Part shown: in pieces, positions 32,139-40,664 of the stretch
Layout of the letters: the number at the start of each line of letters is the position of its first letter
How positions within the stretch are numbered: position 1 is the first letter of the stretch
From: Burkholderiales bacterium
GTDB lineage: Bacteria; Pseudomonadota; Gammaproteobacteria; Burkholderiales; SG8-41
Reading direction: 5' to 3'
Length of the DNA stretch: 45,978 nucleotides
NCBI GenBank assembly: GCA_019634975.1
Contig: JAHCAI010000004.1
Span: 1 to 45,978, forward strand
The notes under the pieces: generated by a model
What the model saw: only the letters and a program-made list of their open reading frames with translations
The model's database searches: none
Told to the model about the DNA's origin: nothing
Position numbers and translations under genes: made by a program

Positions 32139-34181
32139 ATGGCCCAGCACACCCGAACCCGCGCCGCCTACGACCTGCTGTCGTCGATGCGCTTCGCGAT
32201 CAGCCTGCTGACCGTTCTGGCGATCGCCTCCGTGGTCGGCACCGTGCTGAAGCAGGCCGAGCCCTATGCCAACTATATTTCGCAATTCGGCCCCTTCTGG
32301 TTTCCGGTGTTCGAGACGCTGGGACTCTACGACGTTTACCACGCCGCGTGGTTCCTCGCGATACTGGGCTTCCTGGTGCTGTCGACCAGTCTCTGCATCT
32401 ACCGCAACGGCCCCGCGATGCTCCGCGAGATGCGCAGCTTCCGCGAACAGGCCACCGAGCGCTCCCTGCGGCATGTCCATCATCGCGCGGAATACGGCAT
32501 TGCGGCTGCGCCGGAAACCGTTCTGCAGCGCGCGACGGCTTACCTCGCGGCGCAGGGATTCCGCTTCCGCATCATTCCGCGGGGCGAGGACACGCTGGTC
32601 GCAGCCAAGGCGGGCAGCTACCACCGGACGGGATACCTGCTGACGCATTGCGGCATCGTCGTGATCTGCGTCGGGGGGCTGCTCGACGGCAACATTCCGC
32701 TGAAGCTGCGGCAGCTCTCGGGTCAGCTGGTTCTCGAAACCCGCGATGTGCCGCAAAGCCAGGTGCCGCCGCAGAGCCGGCTCTCGCCAGGCAACCTGTC
32801 CTTCCGCGGCAACGTCAACATCCCGGAGGGTACCAGCGCGAACGTGGTGTTCCAGAATGTCGCGGACGGTTACCTGGTGCAGGAACTGCCTTTCACGATC
32901 ACCCTGAAAAAATTCCATATCGAGCACTACTCGACGGGGCAGCCCCGCGACTTTGCCAGCGATATCGTGGTCATCGACCACGAGACCGGCGAGCGCTACG
33001 AGCGCACCATACGCGTCAACTACCCCTTCATCCATCGCGGCATTGCCATCTACCAGGCGAGCTTTGCCGACGGCGGCACCCGCATGCAGCTGAAGGGCTG
33101 GCCCCTCTTGTCTCCGAAAGTGGCGCCGTTTGACGTCGCCGGAGCCGTCAACCAGGCGACCCGCATCACCAGCGGCGACACTGAAATCCGGGTTGAACTG
33201 TCGGATTTCCGGCCGTTCAATGTCGAGGATCTGAGCGCAAACACCGAGAGTTCGCGCATCGAAGTCGCCAGCGTTTCCAAGAAGGTGCTTGCCCAGCTGG
33301 GCTCGGGCGCAGCCGACCTTTCGAAGAAGGACCTGCGCAACGTCGGCCCCAGTTTCCAGTACCGCCTGCGCGACGCCCAGGGGCAGGCCAAGGAGTTCAG
33401 CAATTACATGCTGCCGCTCGAGCTCGAAGGCGCCTGGTACCTGATGTCCGGGGTGCGATCCACTCCGAACGAGGGATTCCGCTTCCTGCGCCTGCCGCTG
33501 GATCCGGATGGCCGCATCGACGGGCACATGCAGCTGCGCGCGGTGCTGCTCGATGAGCAGGCCTGGCCGGAAATCGGTCGCCGGTTCGCGAACAATGCGG
33601 TGAGCGGGTCCACGGTGCCGGCGGAAATGCGGGCGCGGCTGGCCGAGAGCGCGGAAAAGGTGATGCAGCTGTTCGCCGTGCGCGGTTTCGAATCGGTCGG
33701 ACAGTTCATCGAGAAGGGCATCCCGCAGGCCGAGCAGGAGAAGGCGGCCGACGTCTATGTGAAAGTGCTCGAGGGCGCAGCCCTCGAGGCCCTGCAGCTC
33801 GCGCGCGAACGGGCCCGGCTGCCGCCCGCACCGTTTGACCCGAAAACGCTGCGTTTTGTGCGTGATACCCTGACCTCGGTCAGCGACAGCTTCGCCTACG
33901 GCGCTCCGGTCTACCTGCAGCTCGTCCAGTACGAGGAGGTCAAGGCCTCGGGACTCCAGCTTACCCGGGCCCCGGGCCAGAACATCGTCTATGGCGGCTC
34001 GCTGATGCTGGTCCTCGGGGTGTTCGCGATGCTCTACATCCGCGAACGGCGGATCTGGTTGCTGGTCAAATCGGCGCAGGGCAAGATGTTGCTGGCCATG
34101 GCCACCAACCGCCAGACCCTGGAAAACGAACGCGAATTCGAAAGCCACAAGGCCGCCTTGGCCGAAGCCGTGAAAGGTTGA
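32139..34181 (+). CDS. resB: Cytochrome c biogenesis protein ResB (System II)
   Basis: With CcsA it delivers heme to apocytochromes c outside the membrane. With the ATG at 32139 (MAQHTRTRAAYDLL) it has 680 residues; a TTG three codons upstream is possible, and neither has a strong ribosome site. Transmembrane segments are near residues 17-38, about 65-85 (WFLAILGFLVLSTSLCIY), about 165-180 (GYLLTHCGIVVICVGGLL) and close to the C-terminus (IVYGGSLMLVLGVFAMLYI). The large periplasmic part lies between the third and fourth. ccsA starts 2 bp after its stop. Confidence 0.95.
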   Translation: MAQHTRTRAAYDLLSSMRFAISLLTVLAIASVVGTVLKQAEPYANYISQFGPFWFPVFETLGLYDVYHAAWFLAILGFLVLSTSLCIYRNGPAMLREMRSFREQATERSLRHVHHRAEYGIAAAPETVLQRATAYLAAQGFRFRIIPRGEDTLVAAKAGSYHRTGYLLTHCGIVVICVGGLLDGNIPLKLRQLSGQLVLETRDVPQSQVPPQSRLSPGNLSFRGNVNIPEGTSANVVFQNVADGYLVQELPFTITLKKFHIEHYSTGQPRDFASDIVVIDHETGERYERTIRVNYPFIHRGIAIYQASFADGGTRMQLKGWPLLSPKVAPFDVAGAVNQATRITSGDTEIRVELSDFRPFNVEDLSANTESSRIEVASVSKKVLAQLGSGAADLSKKDLRNVGPSFQYRLRDAQGQAKEFSNYMLPLELEGAWYLMSGVRSTPNEGFRFLRLPLDPDGRIDGHMQLRAVLLDEQAWPEIGRRFANNAVSGSTVPAEMRARLAESAEKVMQLFAVRGFESVGQFIEKGIPQAEQEKAADVYVKVLEGAALEALQLARERARLPPAPFDPKTLRFVRDTLTSVSDSFAYGAPVYLQLVQYEEVKASGLQLTRAPGQNIVYGGSLMLVLGVFAMLYIRERRIWLLVKSAQGKMLLAMATNRQTLENEREFESHKAALAEAVKG

Positions 34182-34183
34182 TC

Positions 34184-35329
34184 ATGGAACTTGCACAGAC
34201 CCTGCCGCAACAACAGTCCTGGCTGCGCCGGCTGTCCTGGTTTGACTGGGCCTACGCCGTTGCGCTGCTGGTCGGCGCCGGCGTCGCGCTCCGCCTCTAC
34301 GGTGCCTACATGGACAGCTATGAGCAGGCGATACTCGTCGGCACCGCTTTTTCGCTCGCCGGGCTCGGCTGGCACTGGAAGGCCGTGCGCACGCTGATGA
34401 TCGTCCTGGTGGCGGTCAGCCTGTGGAGCATTTGGCTGTACCAGGGAGACCTGGCCCGGGCCGAACAGGTGTTCTTCCTGAAGTACATGATTTCCAGCCA
34501 GACCGCGATCATGTGGATGTGTTTTCTCTACGCGATGTCCGGCATCGCGTACTGGGCCGGCTTGCTGGCCCGTGCCGAGGGCCCTGCCCGCGCCGGCACA
34601 GGCTTCGCCTGGAGCGCCACCGCGATGGGCTTCATCGGGCTGCTGGTACGCTGGTACGAGTCCTACCTGATCGGCCCGGATGTCGGCCACATCCCGATCA
34701 GCAACCTTTACGAAGTTTTCGTGCTGTTCTGCGTGATCACCGCGCTGCTCTACCTGTATTACGAAGGCCGCTATGCCACGCGCCGCCTCGGTGCCTTCGT
34801 GCTGCTGATCATCCTTGCCGCGGTGTGGTTCATTCTCTGGTACACCTTCGACCGCGGTGCGCACGAAATCCAGCCGCTGGTGCCGGCTCTGCAATCGTGG
34901 TGGATGAAAATCCACGTGCCCGCCAATTTTGTCGGCTACGGCGCGTTTTCGATCGCCGCGATGGTGGGGATAGCCTACCTGCTGTCGGGCAAAGGGCTGC
35001 TCAGCCGGGTATTGCCGCCGGCGGAGCTGATGGACGACGTGATGTACAAGTGCATCGCCATCGGCTTTGTCTTTTTCACCATCGCCACCATCCTCGGGGC
35101 GATGTGGGCCGCGGAAGCCTGGGGCGGCTACTGGTCCTGGGATCCCAAGGAAACCTGGGCGCTGATCGTATGGCTGAACTATGCCGCCTGGCTGCACATG
35201 CGGCTGATCAAGGGTTTGCGCGGGCCGATACTGGCCTGGTGGGCGATCGTCGGCCTGTTGGTGACGACCTTTGCTTTCATCGGTGTCAACATGTTCCTGT
35301 CCGGGCTGCACTCTTATGGCAGCCTGTAA
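34184..35329 (+). CDS. ccsA: Cytochrome c biogenesis protein CcsA/ResC (System II)
   Basis: This polytopic heme exporter and synthetase subunit pairs with ResB. The ATG at 34184 has AAAGG at 7 bp, so I prefer it over the TTG at 34178 that overlaps the resB stop. Length is 381 residues with about eight hydrophobic segments. The heme-handling WWD motif is WGGYWSWDPKETWALIVWL (about residue 313-331), with conserved histidines in WWMKIHVPANFVGYG and AAWLHMRLIKG. In other literature the same family is called CcsB or ResC. The gene ends 5 bp from the convergent phosphodiesterase gene. Confidence 0.95.
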   Translation: MELAQTLPQQQSWLRRLSWFDWAYAVALLVGAGVALRLYGAYMDSYEQAILVGTAFSLAGLGWHWKAVRTLMIVLVAVSLWSIWLYQGDLARAEQVFFLKYMISSQTAIMWMCFLYAMSGIAYWAGLLARAEGPARAGTGFAWSATAMGFIGLLVRWYESYLIGPDVGHIPISNLYEVFVLFCVITALLYLYYEGRYATRRLGAFVLLIILAAVWFILWYTFDRGAHEIQPLVPALQSWWMKIHVPANFVGYGAFSIAAMVGIAYLLSGKGLLSRVLPPAELMDDVMYKCIAIGFVFFTIATILGAMWAAEAWGGYWSWDPKETWALIVWLNYAAWLHMRLIKGLRGPILAWWAIVGLLVTTFAFIGVNMFLSGLHSYGSL

Positions 35330-35334
35330 GCGCC

Positions 35335-36312
35335 TCAGGGCGTGACGGCGGTCGCCGGCGGCAGGGCGAGGCCGCGATCGGCGGCCAGCCGCCGCAGGCG
35401 GTCGGGATAATCGGAAATGATGCCGTCGACCCCCCAGTCGATCAGGCGTGCGATGTCCGACGGATCGTTGACGGTCCACACCAGCACCTTAAGCCCCAGC
35501 CGATGCGCTTCCCTCAGCTGCCCGCGGGTCAGTTCTGCGAAATGAGGCGACCATATGGCGCCCCCGGCGGCTTTCACCATCCGCGGCAGCGAGCCGCCAT
35601 GATTGCCGACATGAAATCCCGCAGTCCATGGTGAGGCGGCCTGGCCTGCACGGACATTGTCGAGCCAGGACTGTTGCACCGTCAGATATGCCGTTGCGAT
35701 TTCCGGAGCCACCTTTTGCACAGCCTGCAGCGTGCGCCAGTCGAAGGACTGTATCGTGACCCGCGACTCCAGGCGTTCCCGGCGGATTTCCTCGATCAGT
35801 GCGCGCGCAAATGCCTCGGGCGAGGGCGCGAGCCGGGGCTGCTCCGGAGAGATCTTGGTTTCGATATTGAAGCGCACGGTCTCGTTGCCTGCCCGGCGGA
35901 CAAGGGCGAACACGTCGGCAAGCCGCGGGATGCGCGTCCCGTCGAGCGGCTGTTGTTCGGGAAATCGCTGCGCGTAGAGGGACAACGGGCGGATGCGCCC
36001 CACATCATGGGCCTGCAGCTCCTTCCAGGTCAGCGCATGGATCGCGATATCCCGGCGGGCGATCCAGGTCCCGTCGGGGTTGCGCGTGATGTCGGGGTTC
36101 AGGGTGGAGTCGTGGCTGACGACGATCACGCCGTCGCGGGTGACGGCGGTATCCAGCTCGAGGGTGCTGACGCCGAGTGACAGGGCGCCGGCAAAGGCCG
36201 GGAGGGTGTTTTCCGGCAGCAGCCCGCGGGCGCCGCGATGGCCCTGGAGGTCGAGGCCTGCTGCGCTTCCCGCGGCCATCAGCAGCGCTGCAGCGAGCAG
36301 GACCCGGCGCAT
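35335..36312 (-). CDS. Glycerophosphodiester phosphodiesterase family protein
   Basis: It is predicted to hydrolyse glycerophosphodiesters to glycerol-3-phosphate and an alcohol. A signal peptide (about 1-19, MRRVLLAAALLMAAGSAAG) indicates export. The TIM-barrel signatures are GHRGARGLLPENTLPAF (catalytic His and metal ligands, about 24-40), LELDTAVTRDGVIVVSHD, FNIETK, TIQSFDWRTL and VWTVNDPSDIARLIDWGVDGIISDYP. Length is 325 residues. It is the last of a minus-strand run starting with the GntR gene and is separated from the SH3-like gene by 12 bp. Confidence 0.94.
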   Translation of the reverse strand: MRRVLLAAALLMAAGSAAGLDLQGHRGARGLLPENTLPAFAGALSLGVSTLELDTAVTRDGVIVVSHDSTLNPDITRNPDGTWIARRDIAIHALTWKELQAHDVGRIRPLSLYAQRFPEQQPLDGTRIPRLADVFALVRRAGNETVRFNIETKISPEQPRLAPSPEAFARALIEEIRRERLESRVTIQSFDWRTLQAVQKVAPEIATAYLTVQQSWLDNVRAGQAASPWTAGFHVGNHGGSLPRMVKAAGGAIWSPHFAELTRGQLREAHRLGLKVLVWTVNDPSDIARLIDWGVDGIISDYPDRLRRLAADRGLALPPATAVTP

Positions 36313-36324
36313 CCTGCCTCCATG

Positions 36325-37035
36325 TCACTCGCCGGCGGCGAGGAAGGAGGTGAGACGCCAGCCGGCCTCGCCCTTGCGGAAACAGGCCAGATGCTCGAGC
36401 GGGCTCCGAATATGCTCCTCCGGGATGAAGCCCTCGCGTTCCCCGATCCGGATCTTCACCCATTTCTGCCGGTTGTCGGTGTCGCTGTCGGCCACTTCCC
36501 AGTCCGTCACGCGCACAATGGAGTGGCCGAGGTTCGCCAGGATCTCCGCGCTGCCCGAGGCTCCGGCGCGCAGGGCGGTTTCCCGTGCGGTTATCGCGCC
36601 GTATTCGTGGGGATCGACGTCACGGGGCCAGCGCGGCAGCACATAAGGTGCGCACAGACTGCGGGGCATTCTTTCATGACTGTACCAGGCTGTGCCGAGG
36701 TGCAACGCGCGGGGAAGCTCGCGCCACAGCGGACTGTCCGCGGAGTCGACGTCCCACTGCCGCACGAACTCCTCTATACCCGGGGGGCGGTCGATGCCGT
36801 TGCGCACGTTGCGGGCGACGATGCCAAGCACGAACTTGCGATCGCGCCCCTGCAGGGCCTGCAGCAACTGTTCGCGGAAGCGCGTCCATGAGGGATCCCC
36901 CGCCGCTTCATCACGCGGAGCAAACGCGCTGTCGCCGGATTTGACTGGCGACTTGTTCCCCGGTGGGGCGTCAGCCGCGATGGCCGGCATCACCGCCAGC
37001 AACAGGATGCAGGCGCCTCGGTACAGGAAGAGCAT
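36325..37035 (-). CDS. Secreted SH3-domain-like protein of unknown role
   Basis: The protein has 236 residues. A signal peptide (about 1-21, ending PAIAAD) indicates periplasmic location. The N-terminal half (SWTRFREQLLQALQGRDRKFVLGIVARNV, split here) resembles conserved but uncharacterised periplasmic proteins. The C-terminal half (about 145-215) fits a bacterial SH3 fold: ALRAGASGSAEILANLGHSIVRV and WVKIRIGEREGFIPEEHI. Such domains often bind peptidoglycan, but no catalytic partner domain is visible. It starts 1 bp inside the stop of the crotonase gene (TGATG), so translation is probably coupled. Confidence 0.85.
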   Translation of the reverse strand: MLFLYRGACILLLAVMPAIAADAPPGNKSPVKSGDSAFAPRDEAAGDPSWTRFREQLLQALQGRDRKFVLGIVARNVRNGIDRPPGIEEFVRQWDVDSADSPLWRELPRALHLGTAWYSHERMPRSLCAPYVLPRWPRDVDPHEYGAITARETALRAGASGSAEILANLGHSIVRVTDWEVADSDTDNRQKWVKIRIGEREGFIPEEHIRSPLEHLACFRKGEAGWRLTSFLAAGE

Positions 37036-37841
37036 CAGCGGCCCTTGAAGTCGCCTTTGCGCTTGTCAAAAAATGCCCGCAGCGCTTCCTGGTGATCCTC
37101 GGTCTTGTGACAGATGGCCTGGAAAGCCGAGCAGGCGTCCAGGTGTTCGTCGAGATTTTGCCGTTGCGACAGTTTGAGCAGCCGCTTGGCATAACGGATC
37201 GCCTGCGGCGGCTTGGCGGCGATCTTGCCGGCGAGCTTCCGGGCCGCGGCCATCAACTCGCCGGGCTCGGTCACCTCGAGCAGGATGCCCAGTGCTTTCG
37301 CTTCTTCCGCCTTGATGATGCGTCCGGTCAGGGTCAGCTCGGCGGCACGCTGGTAGCCCAGCAGCCGGTTGAGGAACCAGGCGCCGCCGTCGCCGGGAAT
37401 GATGCCGAGGTTGACGAAGGTTTCTCCGAACTGTGCCTCGGTGGATCCGATCCGGATGTCGCACATGTTCGCGAGGTCAAAGCCGGCGCCGATCGCCGGG
37501 CCGTTGATTGCCGCGATCACCGGGATGTCGGCATCCTGCATCGCCAGCGGAATGCGCTGGATGCCGGTCCGGTAATTGCGCTGCAGTTCATGCGCCGGCG
37601 CTTTCGCGCGCTCGCCCATGGTCTTGATGTTGCCGCCCGCGGAGAATGCGCTGCCGGCGCCGGTGATGATCAGCACCGAGGCGTCGAGGCAGCTGCCGGT
37701 CCACTGCAGGGTGTTGACGATATCGGACACCAGCTCGGTACTGGTCAGCGCGTTGCGCACGTCGTCGCGGTTGAAGGTGAGTATTGCGACGCGGCCGTCG
37801 AGTGTCAGGGTGGCATCGGTCAGTTTCGGCAGTGCGGTCAT
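37035..37841 (-). CDS. Crotonase-fold (enoyl-CoA hydratase/isomerase family) protein
   Basis: The protein has 268 residues from the ATG at 37841 (MTALPKLTDATLTLDG); the frame extends to 37904 but that part looks non-coding. Oxyanion-hole segments are GAGSAFSAGGNIK and GPAIGAGFDLANMCDIRI. By comparison with rat mitochondrial hydratase, the first catalytic Glu (Glu144) is Asp here and the second (Glu164) falls on Phe in AQFGETFVNLGIIPGDGG. Classical hydration is therefore doubtful; isomerase, hydrolase or decarboxylase activity is possible. The gene follows the GntR gene on the same strand and may act with the divergent acyl-CoA cluster. Confidence 0.92.
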   Translation of the reverse strand: MTALPKLTDATLTLDGRVAILTFNRDDVRNALTSTELVSDIVNTLQWTGSCLDASVLIITGAGSAFSAGGNIKTMGERAKAPAHELQRNYRTGIQRIPLAMQDADIPVIAAINGPAIGAGFDLANMCDIRIGSTEAQFGETFVNLGIIPGDGGAWFLNRLLGYQRAAELTLTGRIIKAEEAKALGILLEVTEPGELMAAARKLAGKIAAKPPQAIRYAKRLLKLSQRQNLDEHLDACSAFQAICHKTEDHQEALRAFFDKRKGDFKGR

Positions 37842-37923
37842 GGCGTGGATTCCGGTGGGATTGCAGGAGGGCGCTATCTTAAGCGCCGCTGCAAGGGGGC
37901 ACAACCGAGGAGACGGGCCGGAT

Positions 37924-38631
37924 TCAGCCTGCCTGCGCGCGCAGATGCTCGACCGCGGCGTCGCGGGAATCGATCACCCGCTGGCGTGCGATGCGCTCCG
38001 CGGCGTCGCCGTCCCCTGCGCGGATCGCCTGCAGCAGGCTTTGCCAGTTGCGCACCGATTGCTGGCGGCGCTGCGGCGTGGAGAGCCCCAGCCGCGTGTA
38101 GCGCACGGTCTGCACCGCGAGCGAGCCGAGGATGGTCTGCAGGCGATGGTTGCCGGCAGCCTGGGTCAGCAAACGGTTCAGACGCAGCACGGTGTCGATG
38201 TAGTCATCGCCGGGGCCGGGAGTGGCTGCGGTCTGCGCGAGTTTCTCGATGTCGCGCTCCAGGGCCGGGATCAGTTCGGCGCGGTGTGGTCCCTCGGCGA
38301 TGAGGCGGTCGCGCAGGCCGTTGAGCATGGCGCGGATATCGAAGATTTCATGGACTTCCTCGATGCTCGGATTGGTGACTTGGGCGCCGCGCCGCGGCAG
38401 GATCATCACCAGTCCGTCCTTTTCCAGCAGCCGCAGCGCTTCACGCGCCGGACCGCGGCTGACTTCGAACTCCTCGGCGACAGCCTGTTCCATGATGCGC
38501 TGGCCCGGGGCGTAGGCGCCGGAAACAATGCATTCGGACAGCCGGGCGGCGATCTGCTCCGGCAGCGACTGCGTCAGCGGTGCTGAGGGGCGCAGCGAAG
38601 GGTGCATTTCTGCAGCGGGATGGGCGGGCAT
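37924..38631 (-). CDS. GntR/FadR-family transcriptional regulator
   Basis: The protein has 235 residues. A winged helix-turn-helix occupies about 20-90 (IAARLSECIVSGAYAPGQRI, AVAEEFEVSRGPAREALRLLEKDGLV). The C-terminal FCD ligand-binding domain (about 95-225) begins EEVHEIFDIRAMLNGL. FCD regulators usually bind organic acids or acyl-CoAs and metals. It is transcribed away from the biotin carrier/carboxylase cluster, with an inverted repeat between them, so it is the likely local regulator and its ligand is probably the pathway substrate or its CoA ester. A later ATG at 38607 is an alternative start. Confidence 0.93.
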   Translation of the reverse strand: MPAHPAAEMHPSLRPSAPLTQSLPEQIAARLSECIVSGAYAPGQRIMEQAVAEEFEVSRGPAREALRLLEKDGLVMILPRRGAQVTNPSIEEVHEIFDIRAMLNGLRDRLIAEGPHRAELIPALERDIEKLAQTAATPGPGDDYIDTVLRLNRLLTQAAGNHRLQTILGSLAVQTVRYTRLGLSTPQRRQQSVRNWQSLLQAIRAGDGDAAERIARQRVIDSRDAAVEHLRAQAG

Positions 38632-38681
38632 GGCGGGCCGATCTGGTCTGAGGTCGTCACTGGGCTTGATGCAATGTGGAC

Positions 38682-38748
38682 ACCATAGCCTCCATTTGTA
38701 TTATTGTCAACAATCTTCTTGACAACAATATGTCCGCGAGCATAGCAT
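38682..38748. promoter_or_regulatory. Divergent promoters sharing an inverted-repeat operator
   Basis: The inverted repeat TTGTCAA (38704-38710) / TTGACAA (38719-38725) with an 8-nt spacer is centred between gntR and the biotin carrier gene. Its right arm contains a perfect -35 TTGACA (38719-38724) for the plus strand, with TAGCAT (38743-38748) as -10 at 18 bp. Its left arm contains, on the minus strand, a perfect -35 (38705-38710) with TATGGT (38682-38687) at 17 bp, directed towards gntR. A protein bound at the repeat would cover both -35 boxes. Confidence 0.7.
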
Positions 38749-38787
38749 TCAAACCGCCACTTTTCCCTATTTTCGAGGAGTTCCACC

Positions 38788-39009
38788 ATGGCCCGCATCG
38801 AAGTCAAATCCGAAATTACCGGTACTGTCTGGCAGCTCAAAGCCAAACCCGGCGACAAAGTTGAGGGTGGCGATACCTTGATCGTGATCGAGTCCATGAA
38901 AATGGAAATCCCCGTGATCACCGAAGATGGCGGCACCGTTGCCGAGATTCTGGTCAAGGAAAAAGACCCGGTGTCCGAGGGACAGGTGGTCGCCATTATT
39001 GAGGAGTGA
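38788..39009 (+). CDS. Stand-alone biotin carboxyl carrier protein
   Basis: This 73-residue biotinyl domain should carry the carboxyl group between biotin carboxylase and carboxyltransferase. The biotinylation site is ESMKMEIP with Lys38 as acceptor. The hammerhead fold is complete: ITGTVWQLKAKPGDKVEGGD before the site and GGTVAEILVKEKDPVSEGQVV after it. No linker or transferase-binding extension is present, unlike AccB (about 150 residues), so it resembles the small BLAP/YngHB-type carriers. GAGGAG precedes the ATG. It is the first gene of the GntR-linked cluster. Confidence 0.95.
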   Translation: MARIEVKSEITGTVWQLKAKPGDKVEGGDTLIVIESMKMEIPVITEDGGTVAEILVKEKDPVSEGQVVAIIEE

Positions 39010-39025
39010 GCTGTCACCTTGTTGT

Positions 39026-39041
39026 AGTGTGAGCCCACACT
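39026..39041 (+). other. Short hairpin between biotin carrier and carboxyltransferase 1
   Basis: AGTGTG (39026-39031) pairs with CACACT (39036-39041) across the loop AGCC. It is followed by an AT-rich leader without a T run, so it is not a standard terminator. It may stabilise or separate the carrier message; this is a weak call. Confidence 0.4.
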
Positions 39042-39075
39042 TTCAAATAAATATCTGATTTAAAAATAATTTTTG

Positions 39076-40644
39076 ATGAGCTGGCAGGCTGAAATCGAAG
39101 AGCTGCAGCGGCGACGCACGCTGGCGGAAGCCTGTGGCGGGCCCGAGGCGGTCGCGAAACACCATGCCCAAGGCAAGCTCACGGTACGCGAGCGCATTGC
39201 CACGCTGGCCGATCCCGGCTCGTTTCGCGAGGTCGGCAAACTGGCCGGGCGCGGACAATATGATGCGAGCGGCAAGCTGATCGGTTTTGAGCCCGCGCCC
39301 TATGTCATGGGAATTGCCCGCATCAACGGCCGGCCAGTGGCCATCGGTGGCGAGGATTACACCATCCGCGCCGGCACCGGCTTCGGCAGCGACCGCCGCA
39401 AGGGCGGACAGGGCGGCTTTGTCGAGGATCTCGCTTTCGAGTACCGCATGCCGCTGATCAACCTGATTGATGGCACCGGCGGCACGGTCAACACCGCGAA
39501 GCGCAAGGGTTATACCGTGGTGCCCGGCTACGGCCAGGACGGCATCGAACGCTCGGTCGAACTGATGGGGCAGGTGCCGGTGGTGTCTGCGGTGATGGGT
39601 ACCACGGCCGGGGGTCCTTCGATGCGGGCGATCCTTGCGCACTGGTCGATCATGGTGAAAGGCACGGGCCAGATCTTTGCCGCCGGCCCGCCCGTGGTCG
39701 AACGCGCATTCGGCGAGAAGCTGCACAAGGACGAGCTCGGCGGCACGAAAGTGGCCGTCGATACCGCCGGCACCATCGACAACGTCGCCGAGAACGAGCA
39801 GGACTGTTTCGCGCAGATCCGCCGCTTCCTGTCGTACATGCCGCAGAACGTCTGGGAGCTGCCGCCGGTGGAGCACAACGGCGACCCGGTTGACCGCTGC
39901 GAGGACGCGCTGGCGAGCATCGTGCCGCGCTCGAACCGCCAGGCCTACAACATGAAAAAGCTGGTCGGCATGGTCGTCGACCGCGATTCGTTTTTCGAGA
40001 TCCAGCCGACCTTCGGCAGGGCGGTGATCACCGCGCTGGCCCGGATGAACGGCAAGGTCGTCGGCATCGTTGCCAGCAACCCGATGGTCGGCGGCATCAT
40101 GGATTACAAGGCGGCGCGCAAGCAGGGGCACTTTGCCGAGCTCTGCGACATGTTCAACATCCCGATCATCCTGTTTGCCGACATTCCCGGTCTGATGGTG
40201 GGCCGCGAGTCAGAGGCCGACGCGATCCTGCGCGAGGGCGTGCGCACCCGCTACATCCTTGGCCAGACGAAAGTGCCGATGTTCACGGTGATCGTGCGCA
40301 AGTGCTACGGCGTTGCCGGCGGCGGCTTCATTGACCGCGCCGGCCTTAATTTCAAGATCGCCTGGCCTTCGGGTGAATGGGGCTCGCTGCCCGTCGAGGG
40401 CGGGGTGAAGGCGGCTTACCGCCGCGAAATCGAAAGCGCGCCCGACCCCCTTGCGCGGGAACGCGAGATCGAAGCTGAACTCAAGCAGCTGGCTTCGCCC
40501 TTCCGCACCGCAGAAGCCTTTGCGATCGAGGATCTGATCGACCCGCGCGAGACGCGCCCCTACCTGTGCCAGTTCATCGATGCGCTGCAGGGGCGCCTGG
40601 CCAGCCAGCTCGGCCCGAAGTGGCGTGCGGGCGTTCGACCATAA
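39076..40644 (+). CDS. Biotin-dependent acyl-CoA carboxyltransferase, paralogue 1
   Basis: The protein has 522 residues in the carboxyl_trans (MmdA/PccB-type) family and moves CO2 between carboxybiotin and an acyl-CoA. It has both crotonase-like halves: the N-domain with KLTVRERIATLADPGSF and PVVSAVMGTTAGGPSM, the C-domain with VVGIVASNPMVGGIMD and FNIPIILFADIPGLMVG. The N-domain oxyanion region reads LIDGTGGTVNT rather than the usual DSGGARIQ, and VRKCYGVAGGGF stands where many family members have RKAYGGAY. The ATG at 39076 is preceded by an AT-rich leader without a Shine-Dalgarno sequence. A second, different carboxyltransferase follows after a palindromic element. Confidence 0.93.
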   Translation: MSWQAEIEELQRRRTLAEACGGPEAVAKHHAQGKLTVRERIATLADPGSFREVGKLAGRGQYDASGKLIGFEPAPYVMGIARINGRPVAIGGEDYTIRAGTGFGSDRRKGGQGGFVEDLAFEYRMPLINLIDGTGGTVNTAKRKGYTVVPGYGQDGIERSVELMGQVPVVSAVMGTTAGGPSMRAILAHWSIMVKGTGQIFAAGPPVVERAFGEKLHKDELGGTKVAVDTAGTIDNVAENEQDCFAQIRRFLSYMPQNVWELPPVEHNGDPVDRCEDALASIVPRSNRQAYNMKKLVGMVVDRDSFFEIQPTFGRAVITALARMNGKVVGIVASNPMVGGIMDYKAARKQGHFAELCDMFNIPIILFADIPGLMVGRESEADAILREGVRTRYILGQTKVPMFTVIVRKCYGVAGGGFIDRAGLNFKIAWPSGEWGSLPVEGGVKAAYRREIESAPDPLAREREIEAELKQLASPFRTAEAFAIEDLIDPRETRPYLCQFIDALQGRLASQLGPKWRAGVRP

Positions 40645-40664
40645 ATGCTGAAAAGCTGAAAGCA

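Noticed and set aside
32115..34148. Minus-strand open frame of 677 codons
   Set aside because: Antisense shadow of resB caused by high GC at third positions; no domain is visible in the translation.
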